In this document: one piece after another, positions 53,101 to 62,720 of the stretch
How positions within the stretch are numbered: position 1 is the first letter of the stretch
Layout: every line of letters begins with the position of its first letter
Assembly: GCF_000003815.2 (NCBI RefSeq)
Contig: NC_049983.1
Location: forward strand, 17,204,746 to 17,268,745
Length of the DNA: 64,000 bases
DNA from: Branchiostoma floridae
Lineage: Eukaryota > Chordata > Leptocardii > Amphioxiformes > Branchiostomatidae
Direction of reading: 5' to 3'
Program-made: the position numbers and the translations under genes
Notes under the pieces: model-generated
Databases searched by the model: none
Seen by the model: only the letters and a program-made list of their open reading frames with translations
What the model was told of the DNA's origin: nothing

Positions 53101-55973
53101 TTAAAGTGTATGGCACACATGACAGGGTCTGATCTCATCAGGTTCCATTTGTCTTGCTGAGGTAATGCTTTAGCTTCCTCATATGTCAGATCAGGATTGA
53201 GAGACATAAACAGCTCTGGCCAGTTCAAGTCATTTGCTGACACAGTGAGAAACCAAGTTGGTGGGCCAATTGTGTTGATTTTTGCTAGTAGGTTAAGCAG
53301 TTGGTCCTTAAAGTATGCTGCTGTTCCACGGATGTTCTTCATGAAAGTGTATGATGTGCTTTCAACATCTTCATGAATATTCTGACGCAGATCACCTGCT
53401 GTCAGAGGTTGTGGTGAAGATTGTGAGGTATCATTACCTTGCTTTTGCATTCTACACACAATTGATATCTGACTGTACAGTTTCTTGATTTCATATGAGT
53501 TCAAAGCAAAGAAGAGCCAAGGGATATTTTTCCTCCAGATATCATTGATATTAAGTAGTCGTGACTGGAAGTACTGTAAGTCTGTCATAGGTATTTCTCT
53601 CATCTGTTGGAAACCATTACAACCATATGGATACAGCTGAGGGAAGCAGTGTTCCTCGAGGTCTTTCTCCTTAAAAATACTTTGTGGTGCTGATGTTTCA
53701 CGAGGGAGAGATACTGATGGTACAGTGTCTGTTGCACTCTGCAACAGAGATTGTAAGGGAATATTTGGATTGATGTAGTTGCATGGAAAAGCAGACAGCT
53801 CTGTGACATTAGAAGATCCATTTGATTGATGGATTTCATCATAGTTGGCAAGATTTGAATGGAATTCGCATGATGTTTCCTTCCAATCTTCAAAGGAAGC
53901 TATGTTTACATCTGAGTAAAGACTATTGTTAGTGATCAGCCATGTTAGAGCTTCATGCATGTGAGTATATCGCACAATGTATTGTGGATCATTTCTTTGT
54001 GTTCTATCGTTAGTTTCGGAGGGATGTACTATTACGATTCCTGATGTGTTTTGACAGCGTGGTAAGAGATTGCAAGATGTTTCAATGTTGGTAGAGAAAC
54101 TTATGGCTTGGCCTTGTTCACCATATTGTCCACCTGGTAGGATAACAAGCTTTACAAATGTGTACTTCAGGCTGACAAGTCTTGTCTCCATTCTAGTAAG
54201 CTGTTTTATACATGATGGGATATCACCTGGGTCCATATTGTTAGTCCAAGCATTGGGTATTGGGTTTTGTCTTTCAATAGCAGTTGAACACTTTGAACAC
54301 AGATGGCATTGATCAGAGTTATTTTGATGTGCGTACTTCATAGTATCTGTTACAGAAATGTTGCAGGCTCTTACTTGCTCATGAAATAAGAATTTTCTAC
54401 ACAGAATGCAATAGTATTTTGGTTGCTGCTGTATGTAGCAATGGAATGCTGGGAACTCTGATTTGTACCCTTCGTTAGTATGCTCAGTGTGACCTGTGCT
54501 ATGTTCTTTCACATACTTGTTAGCAGCTGTATTCCTTTGGTAGTCACGGCACTTCTTTACACGTTCAGCTCTATGCTGAGAAGTTTCATTAGCTGCTTTG
54601 TTTCTGTAGTTTAATCTTTGTTTTGCAAGTCTTTTTAACCTTTCGTCAGATGTTTCATTTTGTTTCCTGGCTTTGTTACATTCTCTTCGCTTAGCAAGTC
54701 TGTCTGCTTTTTTATCAGCTGTCTCTCTTTGTTTCTCGGCTTTGTAGCATTCTCTTTGCTTAGCAAGTATGTCTGCTTTTGTATCAGCTGTCTCTCTTTG
54801 TTTCCTGGCTTTGTAGCATTCTCTTCGCTTAGCAAGTCTGTCTGCTTTTTTATCAGCTGTCTCTCTTTCTTTCCTGGCTTTGTAGCATTCTCTCCGCTTA
54901 GCAAGTCTGTCTGCTTTTTTATCAGTTGTTTGTGGTTTCTCAGTTTTAAAATGTGTGCATTGCTTTGCAATTCCGTCAGCATTTTGTTCAGCTGTTTCTG
55001 TTGCTATGTTGGGTGTGTACTGTGTTCTTTGGTTTGCATAGCTGTCTGCATTTTGGTTAGTTGTTTGCTTTGTGTCACTTACTTGTTGATACATGAACAT
55101 GTCTTGTTTCTTTGCACTCAATTTGTGTTTCGCAGAATTATGTTGACCCTTTGAAGTCCTTGTATAAAAAGAAGATAGGTTTAGAGGTTGTAAGGTGCCT
55201 TCAATCAGTACCGATTTAGATGGTGGTACTAATGAGTTAACTTTCTGAGCCTGTAGAAAGCTGTGTGATCCCATTGGCTCATTGTTGTCAGTCAGTGTCA
55301 AATAGCGTACATCCAGTTCCGTAACATCACTTGTCAATTCAATGTTTTCTGATTGCACTGCTACAAGCTCAAAGTTGCATGTTAGACTTGGTTTCCAATT
55401 AAGTGTTTGTAAGAATTGACAAAGGTTAGTAATCGTCATGTGCCTACTTAAAGCAGATGAGCCATTATCATCAGGCAGTGCTGTTGTTTGACTTCTGGCA
55501 TGTGAATCATAAACAAAATAATTGTTACCAGTATGCAGTAAGGCTACTGTGGAACCACTTGATCCAGATGCTGTTATGAGCAAACATGTGTCAGATATAG
55601 CAAATGCTTCTTCTAGGGCTGTCTGCAATGTGTAGTAGGGATAATATGCTTGTCTGCTAAACACGTCTCCAGTATATCGCTCTTTGATTGTTATGTGCAA
55701 AGTGTTGTTTCCAATCTGCCAATAATTGGGCAGATCATCAACTGATAGGTAAGATACAGTAGGCGGTAGAGATGGTTTTATGCGGTTGTAAAGTGCATCA
55801 CCTTCAAACAGTACAGTATCAAGATCTGTGGATGTCCAGGAAGTTGCTTGTTTGTTAGCAGAGTGATAAAGGATAGCTATCAAAGAATTTGCAGTACATT
55901 GTTTACCTCTACTAGTTTCATTGAAAATGTTGTTGCCTTGGTGGTAGTTTCCTGACAGTGTAGCTTCACACAT
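50106..55973 (-). CDS. Helitron-like Rep/PIF1-helicase with N-terminal cysteine-protease domain
   Basis: An intact ORF of 1955 codons in one exon. The N-terminus has a papain-like arrangement, GKQCTANSL (Cys26) and YDSH (His158), like the OTU or herpes-tegument-type peptidases seen in Helentrons and related elements. Residues of about 335-470 are charged 23-residue repeats (ETADKKADRLAKRRECYKAR), likely a coiled coil. CxxC pairs follow (about 520-575). The Helitron Rep signature is HLH in GSPHLHCMFWV (about 990) with a Tyr-rich YYACMYISK (about 1120). The C-terminal third is a PIF1-type SF1B helicase: GGAGCGKSFLIK (Walker A, about 1493), FIDEISMI (Walker B, about 1580), then TVNHRQK, TCHKVQGLSL (about 1885) and VALSRV. 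Such proteins drive rolling-circle transposition. No frameshift or stop is present, which suggests a young or active copy. Element ends are not resolved, so it could be Helitron or Helentron type. Confidence 0.92.
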   Translation of the reverse strand: MCEATLSGNYHQGNNIFNETSRGKQCTANSLIAILYHSANKQATSWTSTDLDTVLFEGDALYNRIKPSLPPTVSYLSVDDLPNYWQIGNNTLHITIKERYTGDVFSRQAYYPYYTLQTALEEAFAISDTCLLITASGSSGSTVALLHTGNNYFVYDSHARSQTTALPDDNGSSALSRHMTITNLCQFLQTLNWKPSLTCNFELVAVQSENIELTSDVTELDVRYLTLTDNNEPMGSHSFLQAQKVNSLVPPSKSVLIEGTLQPLNLSSFYTRTSKGQHNSAKHKLSAKKQDMFMYQQVSDTKQTTNQNADSYANQRTQYTPNIATETAEQNADGIAKQCTHFKTEKPQTTDKKADRLAKRRECYKARKERETADKKADRLAKRRECYKARKQRETADTKADILAKQRECYKAEKQRETADKKADRLAKRRECNKARKQNETSDERLKRLAKQRLNYRNKAANETSQHRAERVKKCRDYQRNTAANKYVKEHSTGHTEHTNEGYKSEFPAFHCYIQQQPKYYCILCRKFLFHEQVRACNISVTDTMKYAHQNNSDQCHLCSKCSTAIERQNPIPNAWTNNMDPGDIPSCIKQLTRMETRLVSLKYTFVKLVILPGGQYGEQGQAISFSTNIETSCNLLPRCQNTSGIVIVHPSETNDRTQRNDPQYIVRYTHMHEALTWLITNNSLYSDVNIASFEDWKETSCEFHSNLANYDEIHQSNGSSNVTELSAFPCNYINPNIPLQSLLQSATDTVPSVSLPRETSAPQSIFKEKDLEEHCFPQLYPYGCNGFQQMREIPMTDLQYFQSRLLNINDIWRKNIPWLFFALNSYEIKKLYSQISIVCRMQKQGNDTSQSSPQPLTAGDLRQNIHEDVESTSYTFMKNIRGTAAYFKDQLLNLLAKINTIGPPTWFLTVSANDLNWPELFMSLNPDLTYEEAKALPQQDKWNLMRSDPVMCAIHFNRRTDALLRFILNSPQHPIGVITDHWIRVEFQLRGSPHLHCMFWVENAPNLDTIEGRQRAPEFIDKYVSTQLPDDENSLLHELVSKYQRHHHTRTCEKGRTKCRFHFPREVSQTTRLRLDVDANRSAQFYVTKRTQQDIWINAYSPTLLLHMQSNMDIQMVGSKYGAAYYACMYISKAEPDNLQTAIYAGLSHLPPNSTKRARLAQIGNTVLSHRLVGGQEVGYRLANLQLIQSSRQTVSINAKPPHKRMRLLKPKDDLDKLDDSSSDIFTKGTAQYYAMRPHGDPWDTMSLFTFAATYSITSIEPSEASQTIKLQQCDRWIKKRQKLACVRSSKLSSGNGDDYFYGLLYMYYPWRNENDILAEYACAQDAFSAKKDQFDNSLAQHFHFTSDIEQAIMQVRLLSDDLTSIATTLAPNVTHQQLQTEHDFNTEGLHLDAQWTAQNAEQAAASVAQTNSIDMISSENLTMLHDDSLAWNTVSRYTMADDAFFDALNNMSHDQQHVFNTVKEHFLLMNRHQADRASPKPQPLRLFVTGGAGCGKSFLIKVLNEYLIRTSNCPTSPVMLTAPTGVAAYNIGGFTVHSALSLPVDHSRRGKTQYLPLSAEKLSQLRRKFSNVHTVFIDEISMISNVRLEHIHLRLSEIKDTTADQHSYFGNLNIIAFGDFYQLKPVFGKFIFEDSLNQQEPFTHLWRSLFKPLFLTVNHRQKTDKEFTELLNRVRVGLPTNADIALLSTCIKRRAEIEQSAFSMALHIFPTRKKAIEHNMQELQRLYAQTDTQIHVLTARDEMTDGPVNANNIPEQDLISEDTSETAGLEKELRLAKGCRVMLLRNILSEDGLVNGAQGTVEDFLSQDSENDQQYNSNVPTVTGVYVKFDNPRVGQMLQDPTKNNAILISAITAKFFARYSTVFTRTQFPLQLSYASTCHKVQGLSLSKVVLDIGPSVFSPGMVYVALSRVTSLEGLAILEFEPKRITAFQSVLREMTRLTQSITPSQQPDST
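54590..54960 (-). repeat. 69-base coding tandem repeat in the helicase ORF
   Basis: About five in-frame units (aagtctgtctgctttttt and agctgtctctctttgtttcc type on the plus strand) encode the 23-residue charged repeat. Unit ends vary, but frame is kept throughout. Confidence 0.9.
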
Positions 55974-56104
55974 TATGGATAAGTTGAATCAGTAACTTAT
56001 ACTTTAGAAATGTACAATGTATGTAGATTTCGAGTGTGCGTATTCAAGTTATTTATGTTTGATGTCTGTTCAATGACAGAAGCTTATTTAGTTATGTGTG
56101 TAAG

Positions 56105-56500
56105 TGCAGTTTGCACGGTGAGTGCGAGAGCACAGAGGCAGGGGTTGGACTTGTAATTGGATTGAGTGCGAATGCACAGTCTGCACGGTGGCAGGGGTTG
56201 AACTTGTTGTTGTATTGAGTGCGAATGCACAGTCTGCACGGTGGCAGGGGTTGAACTTGTTGTTGTATTGAGTGCGAATGCACAGTCTGCACGGTGGCAG
56301 GGGTTGAACTTGTTGTTGTATTGAGTGCGAATGCACAGTCTGCACGGTGGCAGGGGTTGAACTTATTGTTGTATTGAGTGCGAATGCACAGTCTGCACGG
56401 TGGCAGAGGTTGAACTTGTTGTATTGAGTGCGAATGCACAGTCTGCACGGTGGCAGGGGTTGGAAGATTGAGTGCAAAAGCACAGTCTGCACGATGGCAA
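56105..56500. repeat. 53-base minisatellite upstream of the helicase ORF
   Basis: There are about seven units with consensus gagtgcgaatgcacagtctg then cacggtggcaggggttgaac and ttgttgttgtatt. Each carries the short palindrome gtgcgaatgcac. It starts about 130 bases before the ATG of the helicase ORF on its 5' side. Confidence 0.92.
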
Positions 56501-57088
56501 GGATTGGTAATAAGTGGCAGTGATTAGACTTTGTCTACTTGATGGCGTATTTAATTCAATATACACTTTGGCTTCAACACGGTCTGGTCTGTGCTGTGAA
56601 GAAATCTGCAATCGAAGACTGAAAGAGAAGGAAAACAATTTCTTGTGTCAACATTAAAACCAACTGAAAGAGCATATGCATATTTAATTGATAGAATACT
56701 AGTGGTTTCTAAACATATGACAATGGAGGTTTAAATAGACCTTGACATGAATAAAGGGTAGCCAATTTCATGGCATTCTTCAATATTTGTTGTAGAGAGG
56801 ATCTGCTCTCCACCGACAGCATAAATCTTTTTTAAAAATGGGACCAAAATGAAGGCAATACGATAGAAACAGTCATGAGAAGACACTTAAAGATGGCAAA
56901 CGTTAGTTGGTAAGCAAGAAAGTAAGACACGAATGTGCTCAATCATGTGAAAATAGAATTATCCGAAAAGAGGGAGGGGGGCTGTTTTGTTTCACTTCGT
57001 CTTTTCGTGTTTATGAAATTATGTTCACGGCCGGACAAACCAGCGTCATTTATTACACTTGTTAATAATTTGTTAACCTACAATGTCA
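56501..57088. other. Spacer between the two parts of the 53-base array
   Basis: No gene or repeat was recognised. It separates the main array from the outlying units and may be an insertion into it. Confidence 0.4.
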
Positions 57089-57172
57089 GGGAACAGTCTG
57101 CACGGTGGCAGGGGTTGAACTTGTTGTTGTATTGAGTGCGAATGCACAGTCTGCACGGTGGCAGGGGTTGAA
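57089..57172. repeat. Outlying units of the 53-base minisatellite
   Basis: One and a half units identical in sequence to the array at 56105-56500. A further fragment, gtggcaggggttggaagatt, lies at 57260-57279. Confidence 0.9.
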
Positions 57173-57279
57173 GATTTGAGTATATTCAACACTGAACCAT
57201 GAATAAACAAGCGGGCTTTTGCGCATTCCGGAAACTGTTTAGTGCACTGTTTACTATGGTGGCAGGGGTTGGAAGATTG

Positions 57280-60200
57280 TTTAAGTCTCCCACTTTGCGT
57301 GGTTTGTAGAAAATATAACACTTCAAAGAGAGTGTAACTGATAGCAAGTCCCTTGGGATTCTATTCCCAGTGGAACTTTAATCCGTGACAATAATATAAC
57401 AAGGCTGTTTATCAATGGATTTCATATTTACAACGACATTAATTTGTATCAATCGGCAGCCACTTACTCGAGGTTTAAATGGCAAATCGGCATGTCGGTA
57501 AACTGCCGGTATCGCGATCAAAACTTGGCCCGAAAACACATCAACCAGCGGCAAATCAATTCTGCTGTTGCACTACACGGTTATGATGTTCTATGAAATT
57601 TTTCATCCATTGTTTGGTAAGCAAATGGCGGTAAATACGTTGTTTTGCGAATGGCTCCCCAAAAATATACCTGCAAAACACACTACAAACTCCCTACGGT
57701 ACGTCCCCATGTCGGGGCCAGTTGGTTTCGCCGGTAAGATTCGTCTTGCTGACTTTGGATGTGAGCACTTTGACAATAGGGGTGAAGGGACGTACTTTCA
57801 AAATGGCGCATGTTCGGAAGGCCGCAGAATTGACGTAACAAAGCCTGCACTGTATTTGAAACAGGGACTCTTCAAGGCATGTTGGTTGTCTTGAATGGAC
57901 AGTTTATTAACTTTTCGCTATATTTACTGTGATGATGAAGGAGTAATGTGAGGATGAAAAGTAGAAATCCTTGAAATTACGATACCTGCCCCCCTCCCAC
58001 GGCTTGAATTACGAGATGTAAACATACCGGAAGATGGATTAACTTGTCGCTGCAGCGTGCGATCTTTGTGAGCTCAATCTTACAAGGTTTTAAGTCGTAT
58101 ACCTAACTGGTTTTGTAAAGCACTCAAAAGAATTTGCATACCGGAGCTAGTTTTTGACTGACAGATGGGTTCTGAAAATCACGGTTTAACCTCCCGTCAC
58201 GGATAATAACGTTCCTTGCCGTTAGCTACGGCCTCACAAAGTCTGATAAAACAATGATTATTTTAGGAATCACTACGATAAAACTACAAGTTTGACATCT
58301 ATATTAGCCAGAATATTATCTTACATATTCCAAGGCGTTACATTTTATTTCTGAATTAGCGATAACTTTGAAAGAAATGATGTTATAAAGACTAGGAAAT
58401 TTATCTACGTACAAACCTGCTGATGCAAAATTGGACTCACACCGGAGTTTCTTAGGCATGCGTTCTGAAATGCGGCGCATATAGAATATGCATTGCAAAC
58501 AAACACTTATTGCTTGCCGCAGGGCTAGGGTTGATGTTTGAAATATAAAAAAATGATCCTAAATATTATCTATTGCGACTTCTCGTGTGACGTTTTGTGC
58601 TGGCGCTCTCCTAAACTCACGTTAGCGTTTTGCTGCGGTCTCGGAAGGTCTCCCATGCGATCTGCAACGTTTTGATGACGTCATGGCTACTTATATATTC
58701 ACATACAATTTATTAGCCTGATTCGAGAATAATTTCATCTTTATGAATAGCTAATGCATTTTTTTTGCGAGATAATACACTTGATTTCATGCCACTCAAA
58801 ATGAATTTAGAATTTTACCATACAAACGCTTCATTCATTAAATGTAACCAAATATTAAATGCTTTTAGAACCGACCGCAAACAGAAACAAATACGTAAAA
58901 CGGACGGTTTAAAATTCAACGAGGATGTACCATTGTCTGCCTAAGCCGTCAAACTTGTCCATGAGAAAGGCGATTTGGAAGGGCCTTTGAAAGGGTCTTT
59001 GGAAGAGCAAGGTTAACAGGTCCGTCCATTGATCCATGGAAAAGACCTGGCGTAAAGCCTTGCCTGGCGGCAAGGCAAAAATGGCGGGAAAATGGCTGCG
59101 TACTTTCAATTTTGCCCATTCAGTCGTAGATCCGGGCTATTATGCAACGATTCTTCACACTTTTACATGAGTTGTAGGTCACCAACAGGAATTCAAGATT
59201 GTTGTTGAATCATGTTCGTCTTGTGCCGTGAGCATGTGTAATTATGATCTATAAATTTGGCAATGAATGTGACAGTGTGTTCGTCCCACGACGAGCTGCC
59301 TACCCCGAAAAAGATACTGAAAACTTTTGGCCTTGTTGTCTTCGAATGCATTGTTATCGATGCTTTGTAAATGATGTATTGGACACCTAGATGTCTGAAG
59401 TGTGCACAGCTCAGAAATAACTATTGTTGCATGTGTAGATCTCTTTAAGTTCCAGTATTTTTAATCTACCGGTATAAGTCTTACTACCGGTATTATGCCA
59501 ATGCATGTTATATGCTACAATATTCGTATGCGTATGAAATAACGTAGTTAAACGGGCTCTATTTGTTCCATATTTTCTACGGTTTTTCGAGCGAGCTATG
59601 GGCCTGGTAGAGAATATATATTATTAGTTTACCCAAAAAGCTTTCAAATTCATCAAAAGCTCCTTGTTTACCGGGGCTTCCTTGTAAACTCAAGCCGGTC
59701 TTAGTATTACTACGGATGCAGTTTTTTTGTCAAGAAGTCTGATAGAGACTAGCAAAATTGAAATCAATCTTGATTCTTGTCAAAAACCATTCGTTGATAA
59801 TAAACAGCTATCATATAAGATCAATATGTCCTTACCTTGTGCAAATCAATGAGGACGACTTCAGTTCCTTGCACTAAAGCTATGTCTTGGCCAAAGGGAT
59901 GGAACTTCCTTGTTGTTCAGAGTTGAACACATAAGAATTTGCCGTTGCGTCCGCTCACCACCGCTCCGCTGTACGCCTGGCAAATGACGGGTAGTATTGT
60001 CTGCTGCCGTATCGTCGGATCGGGTCTAATTACCAACTCTTGTGGCCAATCAGGGCTCGCCCTTCAGACAATCACACAAGCTGATTGGTCCAAGTTGAAC
60101 ACGTGAATAGAGAGAGATCAGGCTCTGTTTCTGTATTACTCCGAGGTATACTAAAGTAGTCCGACCCCCCCCCCCCAAAAAAAAATATCGGCTCAAGAAA

Positions 60201-61229
60201 GTTTCACTCTTCTCTTGCTTAATAGCTGTTCTCTTTTGCACATTAGTTGTTCATCTCTTAGCGCATTTTTTTTGTAACGAACGGCCGTCTAAGCAGTCTT
60301 AATTTGTCAACGAATTCGACACCCTCTGATCAAAGTGACGTATAACGTTAATATGTGAGGGACAATCAGGGCACTGCTGTTACGTCATGGACAACGTTAC
60401 AACAACCAATAGCGCTCTATCTTAGAGATTTAACGTCATTATTTACTCATACTTTAGGCAGGTTAGTAAAACCATATCGGTGCACAACAGTTACTGTGAA
60501 TTCCCTGACAAATAGAGTACTTGTAATAACCTATATAGCGTTATAGTTTACGGACCCAACGGACAGAAATATATCAGACATAAGTATCTGTTTATTACGT
60601 ATGAATAATGTGCAATACATGTACAATTCAGCTAGTGCTATTAGTACCGTAAAATGTTAATAATTGTACCATATCCATATATATAGATCGTACTACCCAT
60701 CAGTGTTTCAGCTTATGCTGTCTAACTAGTAACAATTATTTCAGTGTCTGGTTAATAAACAGCTGTCATCATTGTCCTATATTTGTCTTGCTGATAGTAA
60801 ATATGATCATTGCAGGTATCTAGTAACAATGTTTATATATATTTTATGTCTTACGTTGCATAGTGTCCAAGTTATAGATATGTTGACTAATGCCAGGTTT
60901 TACAGTAACGGACTGTTGATTATGTCTGGGCTGAAATCTTGACCAAACAGCTGTTAGTTTTAAATCAATGTTTGAGGTTATAGTTAAAGCGATACACGTA
61001 ATCACGTATCTGTGCTTGTTAAGTACGCCTTTCTATCATGAAGAATAATGCATATAATACCGACACATGGTTACAATTTGTAAACGAAATATAGTAGGGA
61101 AACAATATTATCAGACTATTTAACAAATAGTATAAAGTGTCGACCGTTCAGTGCGCAGTTGAAATTACTGTTGTGTAAGTACAATTTCCTTATTATGATA
61201 TAAATACAGCCGACTGTTGATACTGGGGG
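57280..61229. other. Long stretch without a supported gene
   Basis: Short ORFs at 57568-57894 and 58909-59109 have no recognisable domain. On the minus strand, about 59920-59837 could encode PFGQDIALVQGTEVVLIDL before a gtaagg donor. This may be an isolated exon, but no partner exons were found. The rest is AT-rich. Confidence 0.35.
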
Positions 61230-61883
61230 TTAGAAAGAAATAAAGTATGCCGCAAAGGCCGCAGCTACAGCGAGTAGAATGGGAGGGGTTGCCAGACTTG
61301 GGGCGGCGGAGATGGCGTCTGGCGTCGTGGTCTCGGGGATGACACCGCCGGCGCCTTGGGTTGGTTTGTCGGGGTTGGGCTGACCGGTCGCCGCGCACCT
61401 CGGCGCTCCACCCGGCGGGCGGCAAAACGTCGGGTAAAACCCGCAGCATCGGAAGAACTCCTGTCGGTTCTCCTCGCAGTCTGGGATGACGGCCGACTGT
61501 TGGTTTATCTCCTGCGGTAGCAGAACCTCCTCGTCGCTGTACGTCAAGAAGAAGAAGTAGTGCGAGTCGACGTCCACGTTGTTGGCGACGCAGTGCGCCT
61601 GGTTGACCAGCCCCATGTCCGTGACGTTGAAGCTGCCTTGCAGCGCCAGAGGGTCGGCGTCACCTTTAACTTGACAGACGAACCGGATCTCGGCGGTGTA
61701 GGAGGTTGCGGCGGACACTCTGAACCCGTGTTTGGCGAGAACACGGCCCCACACGACAAGTTCTGCCGCCTGAACGCGCATTGAGATGTTCCAGGGTTCG
61801 TACCCCACGGGGTGGTCACAGCACAATGATTTCGGGATGGTCACGGCCACAAGCAAAGTGGCGAAAATGACAAGACGCGACAT
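61230..61883 (-). CDS. CCDC3-like secreted protein with predicted GPI anchor
   Basis: A single exon of 217 codons. The start at 61883 (MSRLVIFATLLVAVTIPKSL) gives a signal peptide; an in-frame ATG lies 10 codons upstream. The mature domain has paired cysteines (CCDHP; RCCGFYPTFC). Its blocks match vertebrate CCDC3: ELVVWGRVLAKH, YTAEIRFVCQ, FNVTDMG, HYFFFLTYSDEEVLLPQE and AVIPDCEENRQEFF, compared with VYARVLALH, SAEVEMLC, LNLTGLG, YFFFLRMDENYNLLP and PDTQENR. Unlike CCDC3, no C-terminal coiled coil follows. Instead there is a Thr/Pro/Gly-rich spacer and a hydrophobic tail (PPILLAVAAAFAAYFISF), consistent with GPI attachment. N-glycosylation sequons NIS and NVT are present. The function in lancelets is unknown; vertebrate CCDC3 (favine) is a secreted vascular/adipose factor. 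The comparison rests on memory of the human protein. Confidence 0.8.
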   Translation of the reverse strand: MSRLVIFATLLVAVTIPKSLCCDHPVGYEPWNISMRVQAAELVVWGRVLAKHGFRVSAATSYTAEIRFVCQVKGDADPLALQGSFNVTDMGLVNQAHCVANNVDVDSHYFFFLTYSDEEVLLPQEINQQSAVIPDCEENRQEFFRCCGFYPTFCRPPGGAPRCAATGQPNPDKPTQGAGGVIPETTTPDAISAAPSLATPPILLAVAAAFAAYFISF

Positions 61884-62720
61884 TTTTGCTACTTTCTCTG
61901 AACAAGTAGACACTGCGACGTGTACGATTCGCGGTGTCGGTGAAGATGTGCACGGTGCTGACTTGACAATTCAAGAAGTTAGAACGATCCATCCATTTGA
62001 GGTGGTATCCAATTTTATCTATTAGACTTTGAACAGTATTAAGAGCAATGTACAGGGCACTGAAGTAAGACAGATTTTGGATGGGTACACTGCAGAAAAG
62101 AACAATAGTGTCTCGTTTTAATTTCCGGGTGCGTTTTCGCTAATTTTGATAATTTCTGATGTCACAAACTCACCCTTTGTGCAACACGTTGGTACAACCC
62201 ACACACCACTATATGATATATTGCCAATGTATATAGTAAGCAGGGAGGTCACTTGGTGACTATTTCTTGTGTTGTCCGCCCAACAGACGTCACGACAGCC
62301 ACCATAAAACCGTCACCATCGTCAGCGAATTTTCTTCAATCAAAGTTTCTGAATGACCAATAAAAAGAAGCGCACCACTTCGTGAATGTTTGTGTCATCG
62401 ATTTTGGGGAGGGTATCAACCATGATGGTGGCAAACAGTGACGATATTACACCAATATCTTTAACGTTATATTTAGCAGTGATAGTATCATTCAAATATC
62501 TATGCACGAATACTCACCCTTCTCCTGCTATCAGACATCGTTCCTGTTATCATACATAGCGGCCAGTTCCGTAACCTTAAGTAATGAGTTACAGATACCC
62601 TCTTTTTGGCTACACCTCACATGAGCACACATTATGACGTCAACTTTGGCGATCAACATCACACGATACAGTTGATATGCCGATTTGGAGCTAACTATCT
62701 GATAATGCGTAAAGAGTTTT
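61884..62720. other. Between CCDC3-like and MFSD2-like genes
   Basis: It contains the upstream region of the CCDC3-like gene and the 3' end of the MFSD2-like gene. Nothing else was recognised. Confidence 0.4.

Noticed and set aside
54660-55154. Plus-strand 164-codon ORF
   Set aside because: It is antisense to the repeat region of the helicase ORF; hydrophobic codons arise from the complement of Lys/Arg-rich repeats.
56088-56638. Minus-strand ORFs of more than 90 codons with repeated FNPCHRADCAFALN-like units
   Set aside because: They are read from the 53-base minisatellite, whose unit contains no stop in some frames. The composition is repeat-driven and there is no start context or domain.
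57568-57894. Plus-strand 108-codon ORF as a gene
   Set aside because: No domain, splice partner or homologue was recognised, and the length is compatible with chance.
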